NCBI RefSeq assembly: GCF_020786625.1
Contig: NZ_JAJGRC010000004.1
Location: 1-64,000 of the forward strand
Source of the DNA: Salinicoccus sp. RF5
GTDB taxonomy: Bacteria > Bacillota > Bacilli > Staphylococcales > Salinicoccaceae
DNA length: 64,000 bases
Direction: 5' to 3'
Position 1 is the stretch's first letter. Every line of letters starts with the position of its first letter. Positions 17,706-25,385 of the stretch are shown here, in pieces. The notes under the pieces are model-generated. The model was not told where the DNA came from. It did not search any database and was given only the letters and a program-made list of their open reading frames with translations. A program made the translations under genes and the position numbers.

Positions 17706-18551
17706 TTAGGAAATATTCTTCTTTGAATATTTTTCTAATATATCAAACAATTCAAGTGCATCGTAATTTTCAAAGAAGACCTTATTCTTCTCTTTCAGAA
17801 TTTCATATTCTTCATACTGCTTAAGATTTATCAGTGCGGAAAACTTCATATAGAGTATATGGACAATCAGATATGTAGAATCATTTTTGTGGAGTATCTC
17901 CAAGGCTTTATTGCAATACTTCAATGACTTTTCATGCTCTCCACCTTCACACAGGCTCACAGCCAAGTTATATAATATTTTGACTACGAGTACCGGGGAC
18001 GTCTTCTTGGATTCTTCATAAAAGGCCAAGGCCTCTTTGTAGGAATCCAAACCACCTAATCCAGTCATACTGTATATATTCCCTTTAGCCAGATGCATTT
18101 CTGACACCGCTTCATACATCCACTCATTCTTCTGGTTCATCTCTATCGCTATATTGATCAAGCGCAGGGCCATCCTATACTGTCCTTTGGACTGTTTTAT
18201 AAGTCCATGGTGCCAGGACCTGTAGCCTTCAAGCTCTGGCGACTGTTTCCAGAATCCGCTTCTCTCGCTTTCCAGTATTTCTTCCATCCTATCGTAATCC
18301 TGCTCTTTTCTGGCCATATCCAACTGTTCCCGCACAATGATGTCCGGTGTCTTCTCCCCACTGCAGAATACATCATGCATGCTCAGATTCAGACGTTCCA
18401 TCACCCTCACAAACTCACCCAGACTTATGGTGAAGCTGCCATTCTCCAATCTGGATATGGAAGATTGGGAGCTGATTCCTTCAGCGAGTTCTCCTTGCGA
18501 GAGTGACATCATCTTTCTTCTTTTTCTGATCTTCCCTGATATATCTTCCAA
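17706..18551 (-). CDS. HTH-TPR transcriptional regulator, RRNPP (PlcR/Rgg-like) type
   Basis: 281 residues, the size typical of PlcR, ComR and Rgg proteins. Residues 5-65 are an XRE helix-turn-helix (IRKRRKMMSLSQGELAEGISSQSSISRLENG). The remainder consists of helical TPR-like pairs (e.g. GQYRMALRLINIAIEMNQKNEWMYEAVSEMHLAKGNIY, VVKILYNLAVSLCEGGEHEKSLKYCNKALEIL). In this superfamily the TPR region binds a short re-imported peptide. The start is TTG at 18551, preceded by GAGGTGG at good spacing. Directly downstream lies a small exported-peptide ORF and then a YfbU-like gene, the expected architecture of a peptide quorum-sensing locus. Confidence 0.83.
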   Translation of the reverse strand: MEDISGKIRKRRKMMSLSQGELAEGISSQSSISRLENGSFTISLGEFVRVMERLNLSMHDVFCSGEKTPDIIVREQLDMARKEQDYDRMEEILESERSGFWKQSPELEGYRSWHHGLIKQSKGQYRMALRLINIAIEMNQKNEWMYEAVSEMHLAKGNIYSMTGLGGLDSYKEALAFYEESKKTSPVLVVKILYNLAVSLCEGGEHEKSLKYCNKALEILHKNDSTYLIVHILYMKFSALINLKQYEEYEILKEKNKVFFENYDALELFDILEKYSKKNIS

Positions 18552-18621
18552 TCATTTCCACCTCTTTTTTAGATTATTATTCCACAGCGTCGCCATGGCG
18601 TCCATTAAATCTTTTATGGGA

Positions 18622-18646
18622 GTTTATTAAAAATGCACATGGGTAT
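18622..18646 (+). promoter_or_regulatory. Sigma-B-type promoter of the 18745 stress gene
   Basis: GTTTAT, 13-base spacer, GGGTAT, an excellent match to the sigma-B consensus with the same spacer as the promoter at 16330. It lies about 100 bases before the ATG. Confidence 0.85.
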
Positions 18647-18650
18647 AAAT

Positions 18651-18664
18651 CTAATACGTATTAG
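18651..18664. promoter_or_regulatory. Perfect 14-bp palindrome at the expected transcription start
   Basis: CTAATACGTATTAG is a perfect palindrome beginning five bases after the sigma-B -10 element, between the divergent regulator (TTG at 18551) and the stress gene. The position fits a repressor operator. The binding protein is unknown. Confidence 0.5.
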
Positions 18665-18744
18665 GATGATGGATATGCGCTATGATCAGTCATTTTCGAA
18701 AATGTAACAAGGCCTAATCATCAAACAAAATGGAGGTATGAATT

Positions 18745-20019
18745 ATGCGTAAGATTGAATCATACATGAGCGAACAGGAATTGCTTGGAAGAATTGAACA
18801 GCTGAAATCCGAAGGTGTAGCCGAAAAACAGATTACTGTAGTTTCCAGAGAGGAGCTTGAAGGATCTTCCTTGAACTACACAGATGTGAACTACAAGACT
18901 TCTGAAGGAAGCGCTTGGGATAAGATTGTATCCTGGTTCAGTGCAGAAGACCCTGAGGAACGGGTAATGACAGGACTCAACCTGAATCCACAGGAAGAGG
19001 AAGAATATAAAGAAGCTCTGGATAGCGGGAAAATCCTTCTTTATGTCAACGATGAAATTGAAGGGGATACTACCGACTATCCTAAAGATCCATTGCTCGA
19101 AGACGATGAGGACAGGGTCGATAGAGGGGACTCTGCAGAACGTCCAAGATCCACTCCTGGCAGTGCGCATAGTCCTGGCGTGACTGGAGCGGCTGGTGCT
19201 ACAGCAGCAGCTGGTGGCATCGGTTCTGACGAAAAAGACGAAAACCGCTATGTTGATGGCGCCGAGCGGCCGGAAATCGACAGGGAAACAGATTCCGTGC
19301 CGGGCAGTGCCCATAATGAAGGAACAACAGAAGTGGAAGGCGGCGTAGGCGGACGAGATGAAAATCGCTATGTCGATGGAGCTGAACGGCCGGAAATCGA
19401 AGAAGATTATCAATATGGCGACAAGGACAACCGTGCCATCAACGATGACATGATCGAAGGACGCCGTGACCAGAATGTAGTCAATACAGACCGGGATGCA
19501 CCATTGGATGAGAAGGAAGGACGCTACAGTGTTGATGATCGTGCATTGAACACCACTGGCGCTGGTGCTGCCAATGACGAGTTTGCAGACCGGGATGACC
19601 TGACCGAAGAAGAAAAGATCCAGCTTCGTGAAGAGCGTCTGAATGTTGATAAGGAGCGCGTCCAGACAGGCGAAGTGAATGTTGACAAACATGTCGAGAC
19701 GGACCACCAGGAATTTGATGTACCGGTCGAACGTGAAGAAGTTACAGTGGAAAGACGCCCTGTAGATGGCGATCGTCCTGCAAGTGACATCGATGGGGAC
19801 GACCGCGATTCCATCAATGTATCGGTAAACGAAGAGCGTGTAAATGTAGATAAAGAAGACGTGGTAAGTGAAGAAGTGGTCGTCAAGAAAGACAAAGTCA
19901 GAGACACGGAACATGTTTCCGAGGATGTCCGCCGTGAAGATGTGGACATTGATGAAACGACAAATGACAGAGGGCGTCTTGATGACGACCGGTTGGATAG
20001 AGACAAAGATAGACCATAG
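18745..20019 (+). CDS. YflT-DUF2382 (YsnF/AvaK-like) stress protein, very acidic
   Basis: 424 residues in three parts. Residues 1-105 form a YflT-type domain (ESYMSEQELLGRIEQLKSEGVAEKQITVVSREE). Residues 110-280 form a hydrophilic linker with duplicated units (ENRYVDGAERPEI twice, PGSAH twice). The C-terminal 130 residues form a DUF2382 domain made of repeated LNVDKERV/VNVDKHVET/VTVERRPV beta-hairpin units. Strongly acidic overall, as in osmotic-stress proteins. ATG with GGAGG eight bases upstream; sigma-B-type promoter; terminator downstream. Likely a desiccation or salt stress protein; the molecular role is unknown. Confidence 0.85.
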   Translation: MRKIESYMSEQELLGRIEQLKSEGVAEKQITVVSREELEGSSLNYTDVNYKTSEGSAWDKIVSWFSAEDPEERVMTGLNLNPQEEEEYKEALDSGKILLYVNDEIEGDTTDYPKDPLLEDDEDRVDRGDSAERPRSTPGSAHSPGVTGAAGATAAAGGIGSDEKDENRYVDGAERPEIDRETDSVPGSAHNEGTTEVEGGVGGRDENRYVDGAERPEIEEDYQYGDKDNRAINDDMIEGRRDQNVVNTDRDAPLDEKEGRYSVDDRALNTTGAGAANDEFADRDDLTEEEKIQLREERLNVDKERVQTGEVNVDKHVETDHQEFDVPVEREEVTVERRPVDGDRPASDIDGDDRDSINVSVNEERVNVDKEDVVSEEVVVKKDKVRDTEHVSEDVRREDVDIDETTNDRGRLDDDRLDRDKDRP

Positions 20020-20032
20020 TCTACAAATTTAC

Positions 20033-20063
20033 TCCCATGGCCTTGCGCCGTGGGATTTTTTTT
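20033..20063 (+). terminator. Terminator of the YflT-DUF2382 gene
   Basis: TCCCATGG and CCGTGGGA form a stem, followed by eight T on the plus strand, 14 bases after the stop codon. Confidence 0.85.
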
Positions 20064-20067
20064 CATG

Positions 20068-20095
20068 AAAAAAGCCCCATCCTATAGATGGGGCT
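20068..20095 (-). terminator. Terminator of rpsR
   Basis: AGCCCCATC and GATGGGGCT form a 9-bp stem, followed on the minus strand by a T run. It ends the minus-strand transcript past rpsR. Confidence 0.9.
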
Positions 20096-20108
20096 TTCAC
20101 TCACATTA

Positions 20109-20348
20109 TTATTGTTCTTCCTTCACGTATGGAAGCAATGCCATATGACGTGAACGCTTGATTGCTTTTGTAAGCTGGCGCTGATACTTCGCAGAAGTAC
20201 CTGTTACACGTCTTGGAAGAATTTTACCACGTTCTGAAATGAACTTTTTAAGGAGATCTACTTCTTTGTAGTCAATGTGCGTAATGCCATTGGCTGTGAA
20301 GTAGCAAACCTTTTTACGGCGACGACCGCCTCTTCTTGGACCTGCCAT
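20109..20348 (-). CDS. rpsR: 30S ribosomal protein S18
   Basis: 79 residues, normal length: [68 protein letters not shown]. It binds 16S rRNA with S6. In most Firmicutes it is the third gene of rpsF-ssb-rpsR. Here modAB and an ssb terminator intervene, and rpsR has its own consensus promoter at 20478-20506. The ribosome-binding site is GGAGGATAACTC before ATG. Confidence 0.98.
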   Translation of the reverse strand: MAGPRRGGRRRKKVCYFTANGITHIDYKEVDLLKKFISERGKILPRRVTGTSAKYQRQLTKAIKRSRHMALLPYVKEEQ

Positions 20349-20477
20349 GAGTTATCCTCCTCTACAGATTGAATGTCGCCATGCAGTAGTGTGTGGTACT
20401 GCAATTGCGTATTCATATCTATAATTTTAGTTATTTCGTGATGAACGTGTGTAAGTGTTTTTGTATGTGCAAGGTAT

Positions 20478-20506
20478 ATTTTACACATTGGGTGTCTCAT
20501 TGTCAA
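20478..20506 (-). promoter_or_regulatory. Dedicated rpsR promoter
   Basis: Minus strand: -35 TTGACA (20506-20501, perfect), 17-base spacer, -10 TAAAAT (20483-20478). The leader to the rpsR start is about 125 bases. The strength of the match suggests that rpsR is transcribed independently of rpsF-ssb. Confidence 0.85.
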
Positions 20507-20542
20507 TCGATGATGCACAAGTTGTTGCCTATATCCACACAA

Positions 20543-21229
20543 TTATATGTTGCTGCTTCTTGTCCTTACGATGAAGAGCATGATGAATGAAATGATGACG
20601 ATGGTGATGACCCACATCCAGGCCAGGGTCATTTTACCGGAATCGAGTGCAATATAGATGGCGGTCGGCACAGTCTGTGTCTTTCCCGGTATATTACCGG
20701 CAAACATCAATGTTGCACCGAACTCCCCAAGCGCCCGCGCGAAACTCAATATGCCCCCTGCCATCAAGGCTTTTGAGGCAAGAGGGATCGAAATGGTGAA
20801 GAATGTCTGGAAACGGCCCGCTCCATCCACTTTGGCAGCTTCTTCAATATCCTTGTCTACATTCTGGAACCCCGCCTTGGCTGACTGATACATAAGAGGA
20901 AAGGCTACGACAGCACTTGCAACAACAGCAGCATACCAGGTGAATATGATGGGCTGGTTGAAGATGAAGGCAATCCATCCTCCAATCAGGCTGTTGTTGC
21001 CCAAGAGGACGATCAGCAGGAACCCGATGACTGTCGGTGGCAGTACAAGCGGCAGCATGATCAGTGTTTCAACGATGGATTTCCCGGGAAATTTTATATC
21101 CACCATCCATTTCCCGATGATCGTCCCCAAAATGAGCACAATGATGAATGCCAGTATGGAAACCCGGACCGACAAACGGATGGGATCCAGAAATTCTTCA
21201 AATGTGATGTTACTGAATAATGAATCCAT
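20543..21229 (-). CDS. modB: Molybdate ABC transporter permease
   Basis: 228 residues from the ATG at 21229 (MDSLFSNITFEEFLDPIRL). About five to six membrane segments and the ABC permease EAA-like loop (EEAAKVDGAGRFQTFFTISIPLASKALMAGGILSFARALGEFGATLMFAG) typical of ModB/CysT. It overlaps the end of modA by 20 bases, so translation is coupled. No modC ATPase follows: the next gene is rpsR after 194 bases. The ATPase must be elsewhere or shared. Earlier in-frame starts inside modA are less likely. Confidence 0.92.
   Translation of the reverse strand: MDSLFSNITFEEFLDPIRLSVRVSILAFIIVLILGTIIGKWMVDIKFPGKSIVETLIMLPLVLPPTVIGFLLIVLLGNNSLIGGWIAFIFNQPIIFTWYAAVVASAVVAFPLMYQSAKAGFQNVDKDIEEAAKVDGAGRFQTFFTISIPLASKALMAGGILSFARALGEFGATLMFAGNIPGKTQTVPTAIYIALDSGKMTLAWMWVITIVIISFIMLFIVRTRSSNI
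21079..21092. promoter_or_regulatory. Noc-binding sequence (exact palindrome)
   Basis: ATTTCCCGGGAAAT is a perfect 14-bp palindrome identical to the Bacillus subtilis Noc-binding consensus. It lies inside modB, about 12 kb from oriC and 5 kb from the noc gene. Noc spreading from such sites blocks division over the nucleoid. Confidence 0.75.
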
Positions 21230-21977
21230 ATTCTTCAAACACCTTTTGGGCCGTCTCGGAGTGCAGGAATTCTTGGAATTCCACGGCGGTTTCATGGTTT
21301 GGGGAATCTGCTATTACACCTGCGGGATATGTTACCGGTGTATGGAGGGATTGGGGAAATTCATGGACGATTTCCACCTTATCACTCAACAGTGCATCGG
21401 TGCGGTAGACGATGCCGGCTTCGACATTCCCTGTCTCTACATAGGATAACACTTGCCGCACATCCTTTGCATAGACGATATCCTCTTCTATTTCCGTGAA
21501 TATATCCAATGCGCCCAGAGCTTCCTTGGCGTACATGCCTGCAGGTACTGCACTCGGCGTCCCAATCGCCACTTTTCCTGCCTCTTTGAGGTCAGCTGGG
21601 GAAGAGACCTTTCCGTCCTCCGGGATAATCAGTACCAGGGAGTTGCCGAGAAGTACCGTATTTGATGAAGAATCGATTGTCCCTTCATCAACCAGCGTCT
21701 GGAACTTTTCGTCTGAAGCCGAGACGAACAGATCGACTGGCGCACCTTGGGAGACCTGCTGCTGCAGGGAGCCGGATCCCCCGAAATTGAATGACAGTCC
21801 GACATCCGGATGTGCCTCTTCATAGAGCGTGCCGACTTCCTCCATCGCCTCGCTCAAACTGGCAGCAGCGGAGATTGTGATCGTTTCCCCGCTGTTTCCT
21901 GTAGCACTGCTGCCGCATCCGGCCATCATTAGAAATATGCCTATCATGCCTACCCATATCAAAGCGCCCTTTTTCAT
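21210..21977 (-). CDS. modA: Molybdate ABC transporter substrate-binding lipoprotein
   Basis: 255 residues. Lipoprotein signal (MKKGALIWVGMIGIFLMMAG then Cys, lipobox LMMAGC near 16-21), then the type II periplasmic-binding fold with ModA signatures: ITISAAASLSEAMEEVG, NFGGSGSLQQQVSQGAPVDLFVSAS, VLLGNSLVLI and GNVEAGIVYRTDA. Start ATG behind GGAGAG. It begins about 90 bases after the ssb terminator and is coupled to modB. Sulfate or tungstate binding cannot be excluded from sequence. Confidence 0.93.
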   Translation of the reverse strand: MKKGALIWVGMIGIFLMMAGCGSSATGNSGETITISAAASLSEAMEEVGTLYEEAHPDVGLSFNFGGSGSLQQQVSQGAPVDLFVSASDEKFQTLVDEGTIDSSSNTVLLGNSLVLIIPEDGKVSSPADLKEAGKVAIGTPSAVPAGMYAKEALGALDIFTEIEEDIVYAKDVRQVLSYVETGNVEAGIVYRTDALLSDKVEIVHEFPQSLHTPVTYPAGVIADSPNHETAVEFQEFLHSETAQKVFEEYGFIIQ

Positions 21978-22067
21978 AGAGACTCTCCAATCTGAATTTA
22001 TCCTTAACTGCCATTATAAACACTTCTGTCCTCGGAGAGAATATGTCTGGGGATGATTATTGTGAAA

Positions 22068-22098
22068 TAAAAAAGGCATTCCGGGTTACCGGAATGCC
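22068..22098 (-). terminator. Terminator of rpsF-ssb
   Basis: GGCATTCCGG/CCGGAATGCC forms a 10-bp stem, followed by seven T on the minus strand (22074-22068). It closes the rpsF-ssb transcript before modA and supports separation from rpsR. Confidence 0.92.
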
Positions 22099-22184
22099 CT
22101 GGTGAAGGATACACACACTATATCCTGCACATGCACACACACACTTTTCACACTTCATCTTTCATATCCGATCTTGGATATGGT

Positions 22185-22688
22185 TTAGAATGGTAGATCG
22201 TCATCACTGATATCAACCGGTCCATCAGCGTTTGCAAATGGATTCTCCTCTTTTGTATCCTGTCTGGATTTTTGAGGTGCCGGTCTTGAACCAGTGGACT
22301 GGTTACCATACGCATTCTGATAGCTGTCTGCGGAATTATTGTACTGTTGATTACTGCCTTGCCCTTGTCCTTTAGGTTCCAGGAACTGCACACTATCACA
22401 CACTACTTCAGTCACATATACTCTTTGACCTTCTTTGTTCTCATAGGAACGACTCTGCAATCTGCCGTCTACTCCCGCCAGACTGCCCTTCTTCAAGTAC
22501 TGGTTGACGTTCTCCGCCTGTTTGCGGAAAACGACACAGTTGATGAAGTCAGCTCCACGTTCGCCGTTCGCACTTGTGAACGGACGGTTGACTGCCAGAG
22601 TGAAGGTCGCTACAGATATATTACTTTGACTGACTTTCAGTTCGGGGTCTTTTGTAAGACGCCCTACCAATACAACACGGTTCAGCAT
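22185..22688 (-). CDS. ssb: Single-stranded DNA-binding protein
   Basis: 167 residues. OB-fold in residues 1-105 ([79 protein letters not shown]). A Gln/Asn/Ser-rich disordered linker follows. The acidic C-terminal tip ISDDDLPF recruits replication and repair partners. Second gene after rpsF (21-base gap), then a terminator. Confidence 0.98.
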   Translation of the reverse strand: MLNRVVLVGRLTKDPELKVSQSNISVATFTLAVNRPFTSANGERGADFINCVVFRKQAENVNQYLKKGSLAGVDGRLQSRSYENKEGQRVYVTEVVCDSVQFLEPKGQGQGSNQQYNNSADSYQNAYGNQSTGSRPAPQKSRQDTKEENPFANADGPVDISDDDLPF

Positions 22689-22709
22689 GTAATCAACTCC
22701 ATTGTATTA

Positions 22710-23009
22710 TTACTGTTTCTCTGCTTGTTCGTCGCGGACAATGATATGACGAATGATATCATTGTTGATTTTGGCCAAACGTTCGAATTCATCTGTGGCT
22801 TCCACATCAGCATTCACTTTGATGATGTGATAAAAGCCTTCGCTGAAATCTTCGATTTCATAAGCAAGACGACGTTTACCCCACTCTTTTGATTCGACGA
22901 TTTCCGCACCTTTTGAAGTCAAAACGTTGTCAAAACGCTCAACAAGCGCCTGTTTCGCATCTTCTTCAATGTTCGGGCGGACTACATATAGTATTTCATA
23001 TGCTCTCAT
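22710..23009 (-). CDS. rpsF: 30S ribosomal protein S6
   Basis: 99 residues: [30 protein letters not shown], then [22 protein letters not shown] and the C-terminal [18 protein letters not shown]. Partner of S18 in the 30S platform. ATG behind AGGAGGTG. Its promoter lies just past ychF. The 80-base leader could contain the known S6:S18 binding leader (GGGCCGC near 23040), but I did not fold it. Confidence 0.98.
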   Translation of the reverse strand: MRAYEILYVVRPNIEEDAKQALVERFDNVLTSKGAEIVESKEWGKRRLAYEIEDFSEGFYHIIKVNADVEATDEFERLAKINNDIIRHIIVRDEQAEKQ

Positions 23010-23090
23010 CTTCTACACCTCCTTATGGTCTTTAGCGGCCCATTTCCGTAGAAATAAGCAAGGAATAATTTTCATTACTCACAATCCGAT

Positions 23091-23119
23091 ATTATACCAG
23101 TGATCGGCTCTTTTTACAA
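23091..23119 (-). promoter_or_regulatory. Promoter of rpsF-ssb
   Basis: Minus strand: -35 TTGTAA (23119-23114), 17-base spacer, -10 TATAAT (23096-23091), immediately after the ychF stop. Confidence 0.78.
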
Positions 23120-23125
23120 CCATTT

Positions 23126-24226
23126 TTAAACGTTGAATCTGAAATGGACGACGTCGCCATCCTTCATGAGATAGTCTTTACCTTCCAGACGGACCTTGCC
23201 CGCCTCTTTGGCCTTCACCATGTTGCCGTTCTCGACCAGATCATCATAGCTTACCGTCTCTGCACGGATGAAGCCTTTTTGGAAATCGGTATGGATGATG
23301 CCTGCACATTCCGGTGCGGACATGCCTTCCCTGAAGGTCCATGCCCGGACTTCCTCGACGCCTGCTGTAAAGTAGGTCGCCAGCCCAAGGAGGTTATATG
23401 CAGCCTTGATGAGTTTATCCAGCCCGGATTCCTCTATGCCGAGGTCTTCCAGGAACATCTCCTTCTCATCCTCATCCAGCACCGCAATCTCCTCTTCCAC
23501 TTTTGCGGAAATCACGATGACTTCAGATCCTTCTTTTTCTGCATATGCTTCGATGGATTTCAGGTATTCATTCTGTTCGAGGTTGCCGAGTTCATCTTCG
23601 GCCACATTGGCGACGTACAGCATCGGCTTCTGCGTCAGCAGATGGAGGTTCTTGACCTGCTTCGCCTCTTCAGCTGTAAATTCAAGCGCCCGGACCGGTC
23701 GGTCGTTCTCGAGTCCCTCCTTGATCTTGGAGAGCAGTTCCAGCTCGGCCATTGAATCCTTGTCCTTCTGCTTGGCCATCTTCTCTAGGCGCGGTATCCG
23801 CTTCTCCACACTTTCCAGGTCCGCAAAGATCAGTTCCATATTGATGATTTCAATATCATCGATCGGATCGACCTTGCCGGATACGTGTGTGACATTCTCA
23901 TCATCGAATGCGCGCACGACCTGGCATATCGCATCGACTTCACGGATATGGGCGAGGAATTTGTTGCCGAGCCCCTCACCTTTGGAGGCACCTTTTACGA
24001 TACCTGCGATATCTGTAAATTCAAATGCCGTAGGAACGGTCTTTTTCGGTTCCACCATTTTCGTCAGTACATTCAATCTTTCATCCGGCACTTCAACGAT
24101 GCCGACATTCGGATCGATTGTGGCGAACGGATAGTTTGCCGCGAGTGCACCTGCTTTGGTTATTGCATTGAATAGTGTCGATTTGCCGACGTTCGGCAAC
24201 CCGACGATCCCTGCTGTCAGAGCCAT
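23126..24226 (-). CDS. ychF: Redox-regulated ATPase YchF (Obg-like)
   Basis: 366 residues. P-loop GLPNVGKSTLFNAITKA (near 8-24), switch-like DIAGIVKGASKGEGLGNKFLAHIREVDAICQVVR, NMELIFADLESVEKR, and a C-terminal TGS domain (GMSAPECAGIIHTDFQKGFIRAETVSYDDLV...KDGDVVHFRFNV). The G4 motif is the ATP-preferring form, as expected for YchF. It binds ribosomes and modulates stress responses. It follows the DUF951 gene closely on the minus strand. Confidence 0.97.
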   Translation of the reverse strand: MALTAGIVGLPNVGKSTLFNAITKAGALAANYPFATIDPNVGIVEVPDERLNVLTKMVEPKKTVPTAFEFTDIAGIVKGASKGEGLGNKFLAHIREVDAICQVVRAFDDENVTHVSGKVDPIDDIEIINMELIFADLESVEKRIPRLEKMAKQKDKDSMAELELLSKIKEGLENDRPVRALEFTAEEAKQVKNLHLLTQKPMLYVANVAEDELGNLEQNEYLKSIEAYAEKEGSEVIVISAKVEEEIAVLDEDEKEMFLEDLGIEESGLDKLIKAAYNLLGLATYFTAGVEEVRAWTFREGMSAPECAGIIHTDFQKGFIRAETVSYDDLVENGNMVKAKEAGKVRLEGKDYLMKDGDVVHFRFNV

Positions 24227-24238
24227 TTATAATCACCT

Positions 24239-24433
24239 TTATGCTTCATATTTTTTTCTTACCATTTTCATTCTCTTTTCGAAATCACGACGCGGCATCA
24301 TGATGACCCGGTCACATTGGTTGCACTTGATCTTGATGTCTGCCCCCATGCGGGTGATGGAGAACAGTCTGCTGCCGCACGGATGCGGCTTCTTCATTTC
24401 GACGATATCATTCAGACCATATTCTTTTGTCAT
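24239..24433 (-). CDS. DUF951 family small protein
   Basis: 64 residues with the family pattern GLNDIVEMKKPHPCGSRLF, then GADIKIKCNQCDRVIMMPR: a histidine-proline-cysteine plus a CxxC pair, suggesting metal binding. Always found beside ychF and mscS in Firmicutes; role unknown. It ends 13 bases before ychF and starts three bases after the mscS stop. Confidence 0.9.
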   Translation of the reverse strand: MTKEYGLNDIVEMKKPHPCGSRLFSITRMGADIKIKCNQCDRVIMMPRRDFEKRMKMVRKKYEA

Positions 24434-24435
24434 GA

Positions 24436-25377
24436 TTACTCACCTTCATCTTTAGCCATTTTATCATCAAAGTCCTGTATGTCCATCTTAGGTACGGAAA
24501 TATAGATGCCTTTGCCTTCAAGATGATTCTTGATCGCTTTTCTCATGCGGCGTGTCACACCGAAGTGCTCCATCGGCTGCGTCTCGAGCATTATCCGGAT
24601 GATGGCTTCACCGTTCTCTATGCCCTGCAGGCCAAGGATTTCAGGTTTGGAGACGAGCATCTCCTCTTCCTGCCAACGGGCTTCAAAGAACTGCTCCAAT
24701 ATATCCTCGACTGCGTCGAGATCCTCCTCGACCGACACATTCATGTCCAGCATGGATATCGCATTATAGCGGGAGAAATTGACGACTTCGTTGATGGTGC
24801 CGTTCGGGATGATGAAGAGCTCACCCTCCCATCCCTGGATCTTGGAGGCGCGGAGGCCGAGGGACAGCACTTCACCTTCGGCAACCGTCGTACCGGAAGT
24901 ATTTACCCTGACGAAATCCCCCTTATCGAACTGGTTCTCCAGAATGATGAAAAATCCTGTTATCATATCCTTCACAAGGCTCTGTGCCCCGAAACCAATT
25001 GCCAGACCGACGACCCCGGCACCGGCAAGGAGCGTCCTTACGGGCAGGCTGAACGTTTCAAGCACCATCATGATGACGACGAACCATATGAACACCGTCG
25101 CAGCATTCTGCAGCACGTTGATCAGCGTCTGGTTGCGCTTGCTGCTTCCTTTCAACCGGGATTTCGATTTGACCTTGAAGAAATTATCGATCATCCTGTT
25201 GGCGATCCTGACGAGAATCATCGCTGCAATGATCAGTATGAGGGCCTGTATCAGCTTTGAAGCGATACCCATCCATAGCTCGGGATCCCTCAGATTATCC
25301 ATGATTTCACCGATGAACATTATCAGCTCCTCAGTTGTTGTCATCAGTATATTCGCTAACACTGCTTCCACCTTCAC
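24436..25377 (-). CDS. mscS: Small-conductance mechanosensitive channel family protein
   Basis: 313 residues. Three N-terminal membrane helices; the third is the glycine-rich pore helix LLAGAGVVGLAIGFGAQSLVKDMITGFFIILENQFDKGDFV, followed by the beta domain (ALGLRASKIQGWEGELFIIPNG) and a C-terminal alpha/beta region. Protects against hypo-osmotic shock. The GTG at 25377 is used here, but a GTG at 25362 has the better ribosome-binding site (AAGGTGG). It sits in the usual slot between parB and DUF951. Confidence 0.93.
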   Translation of the reverse strand: MKVEAVLANILMTTTEELIMFIGEIMDNLRDPELWMGIASKLIQALILIIAAMILVRIANRMIDNFFKVKSKSRLKGSSKRNQTLINVLQNAATVFIWFVVIMMVLETFSLPVRTLLAGAGVVGLAIGFGAQSLVKDMITGFFIILENQFDKGDFVRVNTSGTTVAEGEVLSLGLRASKIQGWEGELFIIPNGTINEVVNFSRYNAISMLDMNVSVEEDLDAVEDILEQFFEARWQEEEMLVSKPEILGLQGIENGEAIIRIMLETQPMEHFGVTRRMRKAIKNHLEGKGIYISVPKMDIQDFDDKMAKDEGE

Positions 25378-25385
25378 TTTCCAGT

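Noticed and set aside
18760-19914. 384-codon minus-strand ORF opposite the YflT-DUF2382 gene
   Set aside because: The plus-strand product has two recognisable domains, a sigma-B-type promoter and a terminator; the antisense frame is a by-product of repetitive acidic codons.
22110-22150. AC-rich simple repeat past ssb
   Set aside because: Short and imperfect; no sign of function beyond untranslated sequence.
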